From Methylomusa anaerophila (GTDB taxonomy: Bacteria; Bacillota; Negativicutes; Sporomusales; Sporomusaceae), in assembly GCF_003966895.1 (NCBI RefSeq), contig NZ_AP018449.1, forward strand, positions 1,422,001 through 1,486,000: a stretch of DNA of 64,000 bases. The letters are read 5' to 3'. Numbering within the stretch: position 1 is the stretch's first letter; every line of letters starts with the position of its first letter. The translations under genes and the position numbers were made by a program. The notes beneath the pieces are model-generated. The model saw nothing but the letters and a program-made list of their open reading frames with translations. It did no database searches and had not been told where the DNA came from. This document shows, piece after piece, positions 36,046-44,538 of the stretch.

Positions 36046-37416
36046 ATGGTCACGTTGGAAGCCATACTCGCAGCCAAAGAGGCGCGGCAATCGCGGCAAG
36101 CGGTGTTTAGAAAACAACATCCGCAAACGATGGTCAGCATTACTATCAATATGCCGGGTCCGGTCAAAGATACTCCGGTTATCAGACAGTTGGCCGATTA
36201 CGCCGGACAAGAACTGAAAAAAAAGCTGAACATTATAGCTGACGAACGGATTTATCTTTTCACCGGGCCGGAAATTCTTCTGGCCGTTGCCGAAGATGCA
36301 CATCACGTCAAACGGATATGCATGAGCCTGGAGGAGCAGCAGTCCTTTGGGCGGCTGCTGGATTTAGACGTATTTTCCGCCGGGGGCGGCCGCTTGTCAC
36401 GCCAGGATAATGGACAAGCAAGAGGCTGTTTGGTTTGCGGTGATCCGGCTGTTGTTTGCCGGCGGGAAGGCAGACACCAGCTTGCCGGTGTACTTGCTGC
36501 CGCCAACAAGCTGCTTGACTTGTTCAGCGCTTATCAGACCAGGTGGATTAGTGAGTCTGCCGGGGAAATAGGAACCGCCGCCGTCGAGGCCATGCTGTTT
36601 GAAGTGGCCGCAACTCCGGCACCGGGCCTTGTTGACCGAGTGAACGCCGGTGCGCATACCGACATGGACTTCTTTACATTCATGTCGGGTACGGCTGCTT
36701 TGTCCACGACCATGGCCCGTTGCGCCCAGGCGGGATATAATCACACCGGTGAGCTGCCGCAATTGCTGCCGGTGCTTCGTTGTATCGGCAGGGAAGGTGA
36801 AGCGGCCATGCGAGCCGCCACCCAGGGAATCAATACTCAGAAAGGACTAGTATTTTCACTGGGAATTACGGCGGCGGCGGCCGGCTGGCTGATACGCCGG
36901 CAGGGGCGGGCAAACTCCGGGGAAGTACTTAATACGGTTGCTGCGATTACGGCTGGAATCGTAGCCCGCGAGCTGGCAGGCAAACATGATGGCGAAAAAA
37001 CCGAACCAACCGCTGGGGAACGGTTATACCTAACCCATGGTATCACCGGGATACGGGGAGAAATGGAACAGGGATTACCTGTCGTACGGCAGTGGGGTCT
37101 GCCAACTCTGAAAAAAGCTGTTGCCGCCGGGCTTACGATTAACGATGCGCTGATCGACGCTCTGTTGGCAATCATGACGGTTGTGGAAGACACAACCGTC
37201 ATGCATCGTTGCGGTCCTGAGAAAATGCACGTTTGGGTCAGGCAAAAAGCAAAGGAAGCGTTAGCTGCCGGTGGCATGGGATCAGCAGCGGGACGGGACA
37301 TAATTCATAGTCTGGATGCGGAGTTCATTGCCCGCAATGTCAGCCCTGGCGGGGCGGCAGACTTACTTGCGGTTACCTGGTTTTTGTACAGATTGGACAC
37401 AATGGTATTTGGCTGA
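36046..37416 (+). CDS. citXG: CitX-CitG fusion: citrate lyase prosthetic-group biosynthesis protein
   Basis: 456 aa. The N-terminal part (about 1-165) is CitX-like (apo-citrate lyase phosphoribosyl-dephospho-CoA transferase: SFGRLLDLDVF). The C-terminal part is CitG (triphosphoribosyl-dephospho-CoA synthase: ATPAPGLVDRVNAGAHTDMDFFTFM, LTHGITGIRGEMEQGLP). Together they make and attach the citrate-lyase cofactor. No citDEF genes are in this window, so the target enzyme must be encoded elsewhere. Start ATG after GAAGGAGAT. Confidence 0.88.
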   Translation: MVTLEAILAAKEARQSRQAVFRKQHPQTMVSITINMPGPVKDTPVIRQLADYAGQELKKKLNIIADERIYLFTGPEILLAVAEDAHHVKRICMSLEEQQSFGRLLDLDVFSAGGGRLSRQDNGQARGCLVCGDPAVVCRREGRHQLAGVLAAANKLLDLFSAYQTRWISESAGEIGTAAVEAMLFEVAATPAPGLVDRVNAGAHTDMDFFTFMSGTAALSTTMARCAQAGYNHTGELPQLLPVLRCIGREGEAAMRAATQGINTQKGLVFSLGITAAAAGWLIRRQGRANSGEVLNTVAAITAGIVARELAGKHDGEKTEPTAGERLYLTHGITGIRGEMEQGLPVVRQWGLPTLKKAVAAGLTINDALIDALLAIMTVVEDTTVMHRCGPEKMHVWVRQKAKEALAAGGMGSAAGRDIIHSLDAEFIARNVSPGGAADLLAVTWFLYRLDTMVFG

Positions 37417-37489
37417 GTAGAGCGGGACCGCAAGGTAACAATCGCAATATATGAGCTTATCTGACGTAGTGAAATAAGGGGTGGAGAGA

Positions 37490-38737
37490 ATGCAGTTTAA
37501 TATTTACCCTGGCAACTTGATAAGTGCCTTATCCATTGCACTTGAATTATCAACCGACGGGCTATCCAGGCACCATTGGCGAACAGCCCTTATTGCGTCC
37601 AGGATTGCGGAACGCCTGGGGGTGGATGAACGGCAGCGCCAGATACTGATTTATGCCGCGCTGCTTCATGATATTGGGGCAGTGTCCAATTGGACGGAAA
37701 GAAGAATTTTAACTCAGTTCAATCCCGGCAACGAAGTCTACCGCCACGCCGAGGACGGATATCACCTGTTAAAAGATTCAAATCAGTTCGGCATGTTGGC
37801 GGAAACCATCCGTTACCATCATGACCGGTGGGATGGTGCGAATCCGTCAGCTCTTGCCGGCAAGGATATACCTTTGACCAGCCGAATTATCAATCTTGCA
37901 GACCGGCTGGAAATATCATTGAACGATAAAAGAGACATTTTCGATCAGCGGTCAGTAATTTTGCAGGTGATTAGAGAACACAGCGGGACATTCTTTGATC
38001 CGGAACTGGTGAGAGTTCTCCACGAACTTGCGCGACAGGAAAGTTTTTGGCTGGATTTGACCAATCCCCATTATTACCAGAACTTCTTCCGCCAAATTGA
38101 CGCTTATGGGCGAGTAGCTTTTACAATGGACGATGTGGTGAATATCGCCGAAATATTTGCCACCATAATTGACCGCACCAGCGAATTTACCGGTGTTCAC
38201 TCCCGCAGTGTGGCAAGGGTGGCCGCCTTTTTAGCCAAGTCCAGAGGTTATAGTGCGGAGGAAATCAAAATGATGCGCATCGCCGGACTATTTCATGACC
38301 TGGGAAAACTGGCCATTCCCAACGCGATACTGGAAAAACCGGCAAGACTAACCGATCAGGAGTTTTCCCTCATTAAAAAGCATCCTTACTATACCTATCG
38401 AATCCTGGAGCAAATTGACGGCTTTGCCACCATCAGCGACTGGGCGGCCTTTCATCACGAAACCATAGATGGCTCCGGCTACCCCTTTCGGGTATCCGGT
38501 TCCTCGTTACGCCTGGGTTCCAGGATTGTCAGCGCCGCCGACGTATTTGTGGCCCTGACGGAAAATCGTCCGTACCGCAAACCACTGCCGCTAATCGAAG
38601 TGGAAAAGATTATGCGCAGCATGGTGGACAACCGCAAGCTTGACGGGAGCTGTGTCGCCGACCTGTTTTCCAGCCGGTCTGAGGTTTTGTCGCTTATTGA
38701 CCAGATTGCCCATGTTGATTATACGGAGCAGGAATAA
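37490..38737 (+). CDS. HD-GYP domain protein with two HD modules
   Basis: 415 aa. The first HD-type module (about 10-200) has HHWRTALIASRIAERLG, LLHDIGAVS and IRYHHDRWDG. The second (about 225-410) is a canonical HD-GYP domain: HSRSVARVAAFLA, GLFHDLGKLAIPNAILEKPARLT, HHETIDGSGYP and DVFVALTENRPYRK. HD-GYP domains hydrolyse c-di-GMP. No sensor domain is visible. ATG 37490 is preferred over GTG 37481 because AAGGGGTGGAG precedes it. Confidence 0.85.
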   Translation: MQFNIYPGNLISALSIALELSTDGLSRHHWRTALIASRIAERLGVDERQRQILIYAALLHDIGAVSNWTERRILTQFNPGNEVYRHAEDGYHLLKDSNQFGMLAETIRYHHDRWDGANPSALAGKDIPLTSRIINLADRLEISLNDKRDIFDQRSVILQVIREHSGTFFDPELVRVLHELARQESFWLDLTNPHYYQNFFRQIDAYGRVAFTMDDVVNIAEIFATIIDRTSEFTGVHSRSVARVAAFLAKSRGYSAEEIKMMRIAGLFHDLGKLAIPNAILEKPARLTDQEFSLIKKHPYYTYRILEQIDGFATISDWAAFHHETIDGSGYPFRVSGSSLRLGSRIVSAADVFVALTENRPYRKPLPLIEVEKIMRSMVDNRKLDGSCVADLFSSRSEVLSLIDQIAHVDYTEQE

Positions 38738-38766
38738 TATGTTTAAGTATATATAAGGTGCAATTG

Positions 38767-38795
38767 TTGACTTTTATCTATCGGCGCAGTAAAAT
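38767..38795 (+). promoter_or_regulatory. Promoter for the tRNA-Thr locus
   Basis: TTGACT (38767-38772), 17-bp spacer, TAAAAT (38790-38795). Confidence 0.6.
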
Positions 38796-38810
38796 GATAA
38801 TGTCCAATTT

Positions 38811-38864
38811 GCGGTATAGCTCAGCTGGTAGAGCAGCTCATTCGTAATGAGCGGGTTGGAGGTT
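38811..38864 (+). pseudogene. Truncated tRNA-Thr(CGT) gene, 5' two-thirds only
   Basis: Begins GCGGTATAGCTCAGCTGGTA and has a perfect anticodon arm GCTCA-TTCGTAA-TGAGC. The sequence departs from tRNA after GGAGGTT, in the T arm, so the T-loop and 3' acceptor are missing. A promoter precedes it. An intact tRNA-Thr(CGT) of different sequence lies 70 bp downstream. Confidence 0.8.
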
Positions 38865-38933
38865 GTTGATAAGGTAGTATAAGTTAATATAATAAAATTG
38901 AAAACGAGGGGGGGCAGTCCCGTCCTCAAACAT

Positions 38934-39009
38934 GCTGGCATAGCTCAGTCGGTAGAGCAGCTGATTCGTAATCAGCAGGTCGGGTGTTCAAGTCACCTTG
39001 CCAGCTCCA
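38934..39009 (+). tRNA. tRNA-Thr (anticodon CGT)
   Basis: 76 nt. Acceptor GCTGGCA/TGCCAGC, anticodon arm GCTGA-TTCGTAA-TCAGC, T arm GGGTG-TTCAAGT-CACCT, encoded CCA. Confidence 0.95.
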
Positions 39010-39011
39010 TG

Positions 39012-39049
39012 AAAAAACCGTGTAGTTTCAATGGATACACGGTTTTTGT
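39012..39049 (+). terminator. Terminator after tRNA-Thr
   Basis: AAAACCGTGTA / TACACGGTTTTT with an 11-nt loop. Confidence 0.85.
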
Positions 39050-39249
39050 TGTCTTATTGTATATCCATTTATCTGGCAAATCTATGTTGTATTATTCGCT
39101 TGAGAGATGTATCGTTACTCCTGCGTCTGTGGTGGAGGCTGTTGCTGAAAGTGAGCAAAAGGTAACCGAGGGAACGGCAGAAAAAGAAACAGGGTCTTAA
39201 ATTACTTCGCTGCGAGGTAATTTATTTTATATGCGGGAGGGCAACACAA

Positions 39250-39474
39250 ATGGAGCATGAAGATAAGATAATTTTATATACGACTGGCAGCGGCAAAGTG
39301 ACTGTTTCAGTTCGCTTTGAGGATGAAAACTTTTGGATGACACAAAAAGCAATCGCGGATCTCTTTGAGACCACGACTGCCAACATAAATATTCATATTA
39401 AAAACATTCTGGATGATGAAGAACTTGATTCAAATTCAACTATTAAGGTGAAAAAGTTTAGTAATAAGGCTTGA
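39250..39474 (+). pseudogene. RhuM-family N-terminal fragment
   Basis: 74 aa. ILYTTGSGKVTVSVRFEDENFWMTQKAIADLFETTTANINIHIKNILDDEEL matches the N-terminus of RhuM-type virulence/antitoxin-like proteins, which are normally over 300 aa. The frame stops after KKFSNKA, and the C-terminal body is absent. A good ribosome site (GGGAGGG) remains. It is most likely a decayed gene. Confidence 0.7.
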
Positions 39475-39558
39475 TCCTTGTGATTGCTCTAACCATAAAC
39501 AAAAAAGTAATGTCCTATTTTGGATTCTGTTTTGCTTTTAAAGGATTCTCCAAAAATA

Positions 39559-39586
39559 AACCCCTGCTGACTTTGCAGCAGGGGTT
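39559..39586. terminator. Hairpin between the RhuM remnant and the XRE remnant
   Basis: 11-bp stem AACCCCTGCTG / CAGCAGGGGTT, followed by ACAAAAATA rather than a T tract. It reads as a terminator better on the minus strand (TTTTT upstream of it). Confidence 0.4.
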
Positions 39587-39621
39587 ACAAAAATAATAGA
39601 CGCCAGTAAGAGGTGAGTTTC

Positions 39622-39809
39622 ATGGGGCAAAGAGTCCGAGAAGTTCGGAAAGAATATAAAATAACATTGAGAGAGCTTGGGGAACGGATTGGCAAGTCAA
39701 AGCAATGGCTTTCAGAACTGGAACGCGGAATATTAGGCTTACGTATGAAATGGCGGTTAAAATTGCAAAGGTTTTTGGAAAGACACCGGATATATTTTTA
39801 CCCATTTAG
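39622..39809 (+). pseudogene. Frameshifted XRE-family regulator
   Basis: The start MGQRVREVRKEYKITLRELGERIGKSKQWLSELERG is a clean helix-turn-helix. Near 39728 one base appears to be missing. The continuation of the family fold (NIRLTYEMAVKIAKVFGKTPDIFLPI, TAG at 39807-39809) is read in another frame. The 188-nt span is one nucleotide short of a whole number of codons, as a single deletion predicts. The in-frame product beyond that point is not XRE-like. Confidence 0.75.
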
Positions 39810-39891
39810 TCCAATAAAATTGGTCAAAAGGACAAGCAATTTAGTTTACCATGTGACGCTAGAAACTTATCAGATATGGAGTGAGTTAATC

Positions 39892-40005
39892 ATGTCCGAA
39901 CAGCATTTAAGCGATTTTGAGATAGGCTATAATTACGCCCGACAACGGTATGCGGTGGTTAAACATAGATCTTATCGTTTAATTCCAAATGAATTGTTGT
40001 GTTAA
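39892..40005 (+). CDS. Hypothetical 37-aa peptide
   Basis: MSEQHLSDFEIGYNYARQRYAVV start, ATG after TGGAGTGAG. It shares no family I know. It lies in a decayed region, so it may be a remnant rather than a gene. Confidence 0.25.
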   Translation: MSEQHLSDFEIGYNYARQRYAVVKHRSYRLIPNELLC

Positions 40006-40026
40006 AAAATTGCAGAATCCGGGTTG

Positions 40027-40055
40027 TTGACAAAATTGAATTATACTGATAGAAT
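40027..40055 (+). promoter_or_regulatory. Promoter for tRNA-Gly(GCC)-rnpB
   Basis: TTGACA (40027-40032), 17-bp spacer, TAGAAT (40050-40055). Confidence 0.7.
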
Positions 40056-40082
40056 ATTATTCTATCCTGTAAAAACGGTAAT

Positions 40083-40157
40083 GCGGAAATAGCTCAGCGG
40101 TAGAGCATCGCCTTGCCAAGGCGAGGGTCGCGAGTTCAAATCTCGTTTTCCACTCCA
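40083..40157 (+). tRNA. tRNA-Gly (anticodon GCC)
   Basis: 75 nt. Anticodon arm TCGCC-TTGCCAA-GGCGA, T arm GCGAG-TTCAAAT-CTCGT, encoded CCA. The acceptor GCGGAAA/TTTCCAC has a C-A mismatch at position 2-71. Confidence 0.93.
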
Positions 40158-40195
40158 TACAGGGGGATATCTAATATTCATTTAAAAACAACTCC

Positions 40196-40550
40196 AGCTT
40201 TCCTTAAAAACGGGAATTTGCGGTACCGTTTGATTTCGGTACTGAGGAAAGTCCAGACTGCCACAGCCTGAGATGGCTGTAATGTTTGTGCCCATCGCAA
40301 GATGGGGCGGAACAAAAGTTCTGACGACGGCCAAATCGACTCACGCAGTCGAAAGTAACCATAAAGTGCACAGAGAATGAGTAGGCTGGCGACAGCCTAG
40401 TGAAAAGTGGTAAACTCCGCAAGGCAGAAACCCAAATTATGGTAGGGGAACTTCCTATAGGGAATAATGAACCGAAGGGAAGAACGTATTTACACGTTAG
40501 ACAAATGAATTCCTAAAACAGAAACTGGCTTACGGTTTTTAAGGAAGGCT
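40196..40550 (+). ncRNA. rnpB: RNase P RNA
   Basis: The ends pair as P1 (AGCTTTCCTTAAAAAC with GTTTTTAAGGAAGGCT). Inside are the conserved blocks GAGGAAAGTCCAGACT, AAAGTGCACAGAGAA, CTCCGCAAGGCAGAAACCC and the 3' ACAGAAACTGGCTTAC. Length about 355 nt is normal. It forms the catalytic RNA that matures tRNA 5' ends; here it is flanked by tRNA genes and likely shares the promoter at 40027. Confidence 0.93.
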
Positions 40551-40571
40551 GTGTATATATAATTTTTGCGA

Positions 40572-40648
40572 GACTCCGTAGCTCAGCTGGATAGAGCGTT
40601 TGACTACGAATCAAAAGGTCGCAGGTTCGAATCCTGCCGGGGTCGCCA
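40572..40648 (+). tRNA. tRNA-Arg (anticodon ACG), probable island attachment site
   Basis: 77 nt. Acceptor GACTCCG/CGGGGTC, anticodon arm TTTGA-CTACGAA-TCAAA, T-loop TTCGAAT, encoded CCA. Its last 49 nt recur at 59810-59858 with 43 identical bases in a row. Confidence 0.96.
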
Positions 40649-40657
40649 TAGATATTT

Positions 40658-40692
40658 CAAAGGTTTTACGATACTTTCGTAAAGCCTTTTTT
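40658..40692 (+). terminator. Terminator after tRNA-Arg
   Basis: AAAGGTTTTACGA / TTCGTAAAGCCTTT stem followed by TTTT. Confidence 0.8.
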
Positions 40693-40882
40693 GTCGTTTT
40701 TATAGCAATTTGACAACAACCGTGACAACAACGCGGCCGAATTGCTTTTTGTACATTTTCATTGCAGTGGTGTTTCATGGTCGGTCGGGGCAGCCGGAAA
40801 GGAAGAATTGAGCCATAAGGCGAACTTACCAGCGCGATTAACCAGATGTGTAATTGTGTCGAAAGGATGGGGTCCCGAAGAA

Positions 40883-41053
40883 ATGATGCTGAAAACTGTG
40901 TACGGTCCGCCGCCGAAGGACGAGGAACGGATTGAGGATTGTGAGTTTACGAAGAAAGTGCTATACAAGAGGAAAAGATTACGAAAGAAATACCTGACAA
41001 ACAGCAGTCGTAAAATGGCATTGGTGATTCAGAAACTACCGGATAATTTGTGA
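40883..41053 (+). CDS. Doubtful small hypothetical protein
   Basis: 56 aa from ATG 40883, very basic toward the end (KKVLYKRKRLRKKYL). No good ribosome site and no family. The only support is the terminator just downstream (41057-41088). It could be a fragment left by island turnover. Confidence 0.2.
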   Translation: MMLKTVYGPPPKDEERIEDCEFTKKVLYKRKRLRKKYLTNSSRKMALVIQKLPDNL

Positions 41054-41056
41054 TTT

Positions 41057-41088
41057 AAAAACAGCGTGTCAAGCGGCACGCTGTTTTT
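41057..41088. terminator. Bidirectional terminator between 41053 and the SDR gene
   Basis: AAACAGCGTG / CACGCTGTTT stem with A and T tracts on either side, placed between convergent reading frames. Confidence 0.8.
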
Positions 41089-41102
41089 GTTGAAAAATTA
41101 TT

Positions 41103-41939
41103 TTAAAAATCGGTTTTAGGTGAAATATATTTGTTTTGTTCGAGTTCTCTGGTTAAAAATCCGATTTTTTCCAAAGCGCGCTGGTACGCATCGCTGCCTA
41201 AAAACAACCGCACTGGAGGGTTGGGGGATTCAACCAGTTCGATGAACACATCGGCTGCTTTATCCGGGTCTCCGAGCTGTTTGCCGTCAAACGATACGAA
41301 ACGATTGCATGCTTCATGAACGTCTTTATAATCGTCAATCTTATTTGCTGCGAGAACGAGAGAATCCTTTTTGTTAAATTGAGTTCTAAATCCACCGGGT
41401 GCTACTACGGTTACTTTAATTCCCAGAGATTTTACGTCATCGGCGAGTACTTCCGATAATCCCATAATGGAATATTTGGTTGCGGCATATATACTCCAGC
41501 CTGTATGCGGGGCAAAGCCGGCAATGGAAGAAATATTGATGATATGGCCTGATTTTTGCTTCCGCATAACGGGTAACACACTCTGGATTACGTGGATCGG
41601 ACCAAATACGTTTACATTAAAGCTGGAGAGTATCTCACTATCCGATAACTCTTCTACTGCACCGCCAATTCCATAACCGGCATTATTCAGTACAACATCA
41701 ACAGTTCCAAAAGTTTGCTGTGTTTCATTTATGGATTGGGTAATAGACTGGTGACTGGTAAGATCAACCTGCAGCGGTAAAAATTGATCTTTGGCCACAT
41801 CTCCGACCGCCTGTTTTAGTTCTTCCAAATTGCGTGATGTTGCGGCAACTTTATAGCCATTCGTGATTAGTTTTTTTACCAGGGCAAGTCCTAACCCTTT
41901 TGATGCTCCGGTGACATACCATACTTTTTTACTTTCCAT
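41103..41939 (-). CDS. Short-chain dehydrogenase/reductase (classical SDR)
   Basis: 278 aa. Cofactor motif TGASKGLGLAL, NNAG motif (VVLNNAGYG), catalytic Ser in NISSIAGF and YAATK (Tyr and Lys). It is an NAD(P)-dependent oxidoreductase of unknown substrate. It reads away from the AraC gene with the lipoprotein gene between them. SDRs of this type are often controlled by a neighbouring AraC_N regulator, as the layout suggests here. Confidence 0.88.
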   Translation of the reverse strand: MESKKVWYVTGASKGLGLALVKKLITNGYKVAATSRNLEELKQAVGDVAKDQFLPLQVDLTSHQSITQSINETQQTFGTVDVVLNNAGYGIGGAVEELSDSEILSSFNVNVFGPIHVIQSVLPVMRKQKSGHIINISSIAGFAPHTGWSIYAATKYSIMGLSEVLADDVKSLGIKVTVVAPGGFRTQFNKKDSLVLAANKIDDYKDVHEACNRFVSFDGKQLGDPDKAADVFIELVESPNPPVRLFLGSDAYQRALEKIGFLTRELEQNKYISPKTDF

Positions 41940-42009
41940 CTGTATCAGCTCCAGTTCATAGAATTAATAAACATCAGATTGGTACTTGTGTGAGCAGTCT
42001 GTTTTGTAA

Positions 42010-42441
42010 TCATGGCTGAGACTTCTCACGGTACAATACCATTCCCGCATGGTATAGAATTCCGTCCCGGAATTCACCATCGGCGCTAAAGCCAGTATCA
42101 TCCACATAATCAATGTGATTACCCTTGATCGTGTAGCTGCCGGTATAGGCGCTTTTTTTAGTGCCACGGGCTTCATCGTAGCGGCCGTTAGGCAGAAGTT
42201 CCTGACGAACGGAACCGTCTTTGGTAACCCACATTCCAATATACGATGGCTGGGTGTTTGCTTGTTTTTCCATTTTTCCCACTTCCCCTATATTAGAGTT
42301 ACTTCCGGTAGATTTCATAGTGCTTTCTGAAGATGCTTGTGATGGCTTATCTACTGAGCAGCCCTGTAAAACGAAAAAGCACAATAACAAACTGGTAAAT
42401 AATAAGAAAAACCTGATTTTTTCATAAATGTTTTTTATCAC
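42010..42441 (-). CDS. Atu4866-like domain lipoprotein
   Basis: 143 aa. The signal peptide ends with lipobox VLQG-C (Cys near 28), then a Ser-rich linker. A domain follows with GMWVTKDGSVRQELLPNGRYDEARG and GNHIDYVDDTGFSADGEFRDGILYHAGMVLYRE, matching the small Atu4866 family of unknown function. It is probably anchored on the outer face of a membrane. Same strand as the SDR gene, 70 bp upstream of it, and divergent from araC. Confidence 0.75.
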   Translation of the reverse strand: MIKNIYEKIRFFLLFTSLLLCFFVLQGCSVDKPSQASSESTMKSTGSNSNIGEVGKMEKQANTQPSYIGMWVTKDGSVRQELLPNGRYDEARGTKKSAYTGSYTIKGNHIDYVDDTGFSADGEFRDGILYHAGMVLYREKSQP

Positions 42442-42598
42442 ACCTTGCTGTCCTCCCTTGTTTGATAGTAGTTGTTACAACGTCATTATGCATCAAAAGT
42501 CATGACAGGAGGTAATCCGATTTTAGAAAATGATTGCCTGATTCTCCAAACGATATTAAAATATAAATAATTATTTGGGTAACGGCGGGGGAAATGTT

Positions 42599-43516
42599 GT
42601 GAAAAAAGAAGTACAGAACGATATTGTGATAATGCAGCAACAAAAAGAACTGGCGCAGCTTATAGAAGCTTTTACCGGGGAAGACGGGATGCATCCTACA
42701 GCGATTCCGGCATTACGTTTGCTGCGGGCTTCACAAAAATCACAGCCGATATATTCTGTTCACACCCCGGTTCTGTGTATTGTGGCCCAGGGAAGAAAAC
42801 TGGTGGTGCTGGCTCAGGAAAGTTATTACTATGATCCTTCCCAGTATCTTGTCATTTCGGTGGATCTGCCAATTTCAGGGCAGGTTCTGGAAGCAAGTCC
42901 GCAATGTCCTCACCTATGTATGCTTTTGGATTTTCATCCGGATCAGATTTTTGACATTCTGAAAGAAGCGGACCCGTCATGGCGCAAAAAAGGCGACTCA
43001 AAAAGAGGGCTTTTTGTCAGTAATTCGAATGCTTCACTTCTGGATGCCGCATTACGACTTCTCCGGCTCCTGGACACACCCAGTGATATTCCCATCCTGG
43101 CTCCCTTAATCATTCGGGAAATTCTGTATAGAATTCTGCAAGGCGAGCAGGGAGACACTGTGAAACAAATAGCGATAGTGAGTAGTCATGTATACTATAT
43201 CGCGGAAGTCATTCGCTTGATAAAACAGGATTTTGCCAAGCCTCTGGAGATTGACAAGCTGGCCTTATCCGTAAATATGGGAATATCATCACTATATCAG
43301 CATTTTAAAACGGTCACGGCAATGAGCCCTTTGCAATTTCAAAAGCAGTTGCGGCTTCATGAGGCCCGGCGCCTGCTGCTGACGGGAGTAGCGGATGCGG
43401 CAAATGCCGGATTTCAGGTTGGTTATGAGAGTCCGTCCCAGTTTAGCCGCGAATATGCACGCATGTTTGGTTTGCCTCCCATCAGTGATATGAAACGTTT
43501 GCGCGATTTAGGGTGA
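42599..43516 (+). CDS. AraC family transcriptional regulator
   Basis: 305 aa. The N-terminal cupin-like AraC_N domain (PIYSVHTPVLCIVAQGRKLVVLAQESYYYDPSQYLVISVDLPI) is followed by two helix-turn-helix motifs (LSVNMGISSLYQHFKTVTAMSPLQFQKQLRL and FQVGYESPSQFSREYARMFG). It likely controls the divergent SDR/lipoprotein genes. GTG 42599 is chosen for GGCGGGGGA upstream. Confidence 0.88.
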   Translation: MKKEVQNDIVIMQQQKELAQLIEAFTGEDGMHPTAIPALRLLRASQKSQPIYSVHTPVLCIVAQGRKLVVLAQESYYYDPSQYLVISVDLPISGQVLEASPQCPHLCMLLDFHPDQIFDILKEADPSWRKKGDSKRGLFVSNSNASLLDAALRLLRLLDTPSDIPILAPLIIREILYRILQGEQGDTVKQIAIVSSHVYYIAEVIRLIKQDFAKPLEIDKLALSVNMGISSLYQHFKTVTAMSPLQFQKQLRLHEARRLLLTGVADAANAGFQVGYESPSQFSREYARMFGLPPISDMKRLRDLG

Positions 43517-43656
43517 AATACAAAATGTTTTAGTGATACCTTCATTCAGTAAGGCTGGAGAATTAGACAATTATTTTCCAAAATAAGATTACCGCTCCTG
43601 ACTAATTTTCATGCATAATTGCATTGAGTTAATTAAGTTAGGGGATGAGGGTATTT

Positions 43657-44538
43657 ATGCCGCAGCTTTCTCGGTCTAAAACTACTTTATATTTGACATT
43701 TTTAGTGTTCGTTTGGGGCATTAACTGGCCGTTAAGCAAATATGCACTGAATTATATCTCGCCGCTATTATTTGCAGGGTTGCGTACCTTATTCGGGGGT
43801 CTAATATTACTTGGCTTTGCCCTAAGAAGGCTGGAGTTACTCCGGCTGAAAAAAACCTGGAGGATGTATCTTATCTCATCGTTTTTGAATATTATTCTGT
43901 TTTATGGTCTTCAAACTGTTGGATTGCAATATATGCCTGCCGGGTTATTTTCAGCGATTGTATTTCTTCAGCCTGTGTTGCTCGGAGTGCTTTCCTGGTT
44001 GTGGCTGGGAGAAGCCATGTATTTTTTGAAAGCGGTGGGATTAGTGCTGGGCTTTGTGGGCGTTGCTTTTATCAGCAGCGGAGGGCTGAGCGGGGATATT
44101 TCTTTGCACGGCATATTGTTTGCTATTGGCACAGCTGCCAGTTGGGCGTTGGGAACTGTATATATTAAAAAAATTGCAATGGATGTGGATATCCTCTGGC
44201 TGACTGCCGCACAGCTTACGACCGGCGGACTGATTATGCTAATTTGCGGATTCCTGTTTGAAGATTGGTCCGGCGTCATTTGGAACCGAATATTTATTTA
44301 TGATATCGCGTTTATCTCTATTTTCGTTATTGCTCTGGGCTGGTTGGTTTACTTTGTTTTGATTAACACTGGGGAAGCAAGTAAAATAGCATCTTACACG
44401 TTTCTTATACCGTTGGTTTCTGTCAGTAGTAGCGTTCTTTTTCTTGATGAGCGAGTGAGTATCAATTTAGCAGCAGGATTATTGCTAATCGTATTGAGTA
44501 TTGTGCTAGTGAATTATAAAAAAGTATCCGGCGTGTAG
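43657..44538 (+). CDS. EamA family (DMT) transporter
   Basis: 293 aa, ten predicted membrane helices in two EamA repeats (FLVFVWGINWPLSKYALNYI and GILFAIGTAASWALGTVYIK). It is a metabolite or drug exporter of unknown substrate. ATG 43657 is preferred for GAGGG upstream; ATG 43645 is an alternative that overlaps its own ribosome site. Confidence 0.85.
   Translation: MPQLSRSKTTLYLTFLVFVWGINWPLSKYALNYISPLLFAGLRTLFGGLILLGFALRRLELLRLKKTWRMYLISSFLNIILFYGLQTVGLQYMPAGLFSAIVFLQPVLLGVLSWLWLGEAMYFLKAVGLVLGFVGVAFISSGGLSGDISLHGILFAIGTAASWALGTVYIKKIAMDVDILWLTAAQLTTGGLIMLICGFLFEDWSGVIWNRIFIYDIAFISIFVIALGWLVYFVLINTGEASKIASYTFLIPLVSVSSSVLFLDERVSINLAAGLLLIVLSIVLVNYKKVSGV

Noticed and set aside
38898-39200. 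100-codon open frame across tRNA-Thr (GIAQSVEQLIRNQQVG...)
   Set aside because: It is a translation of the tRNA gene itself, a well-known false ORF.
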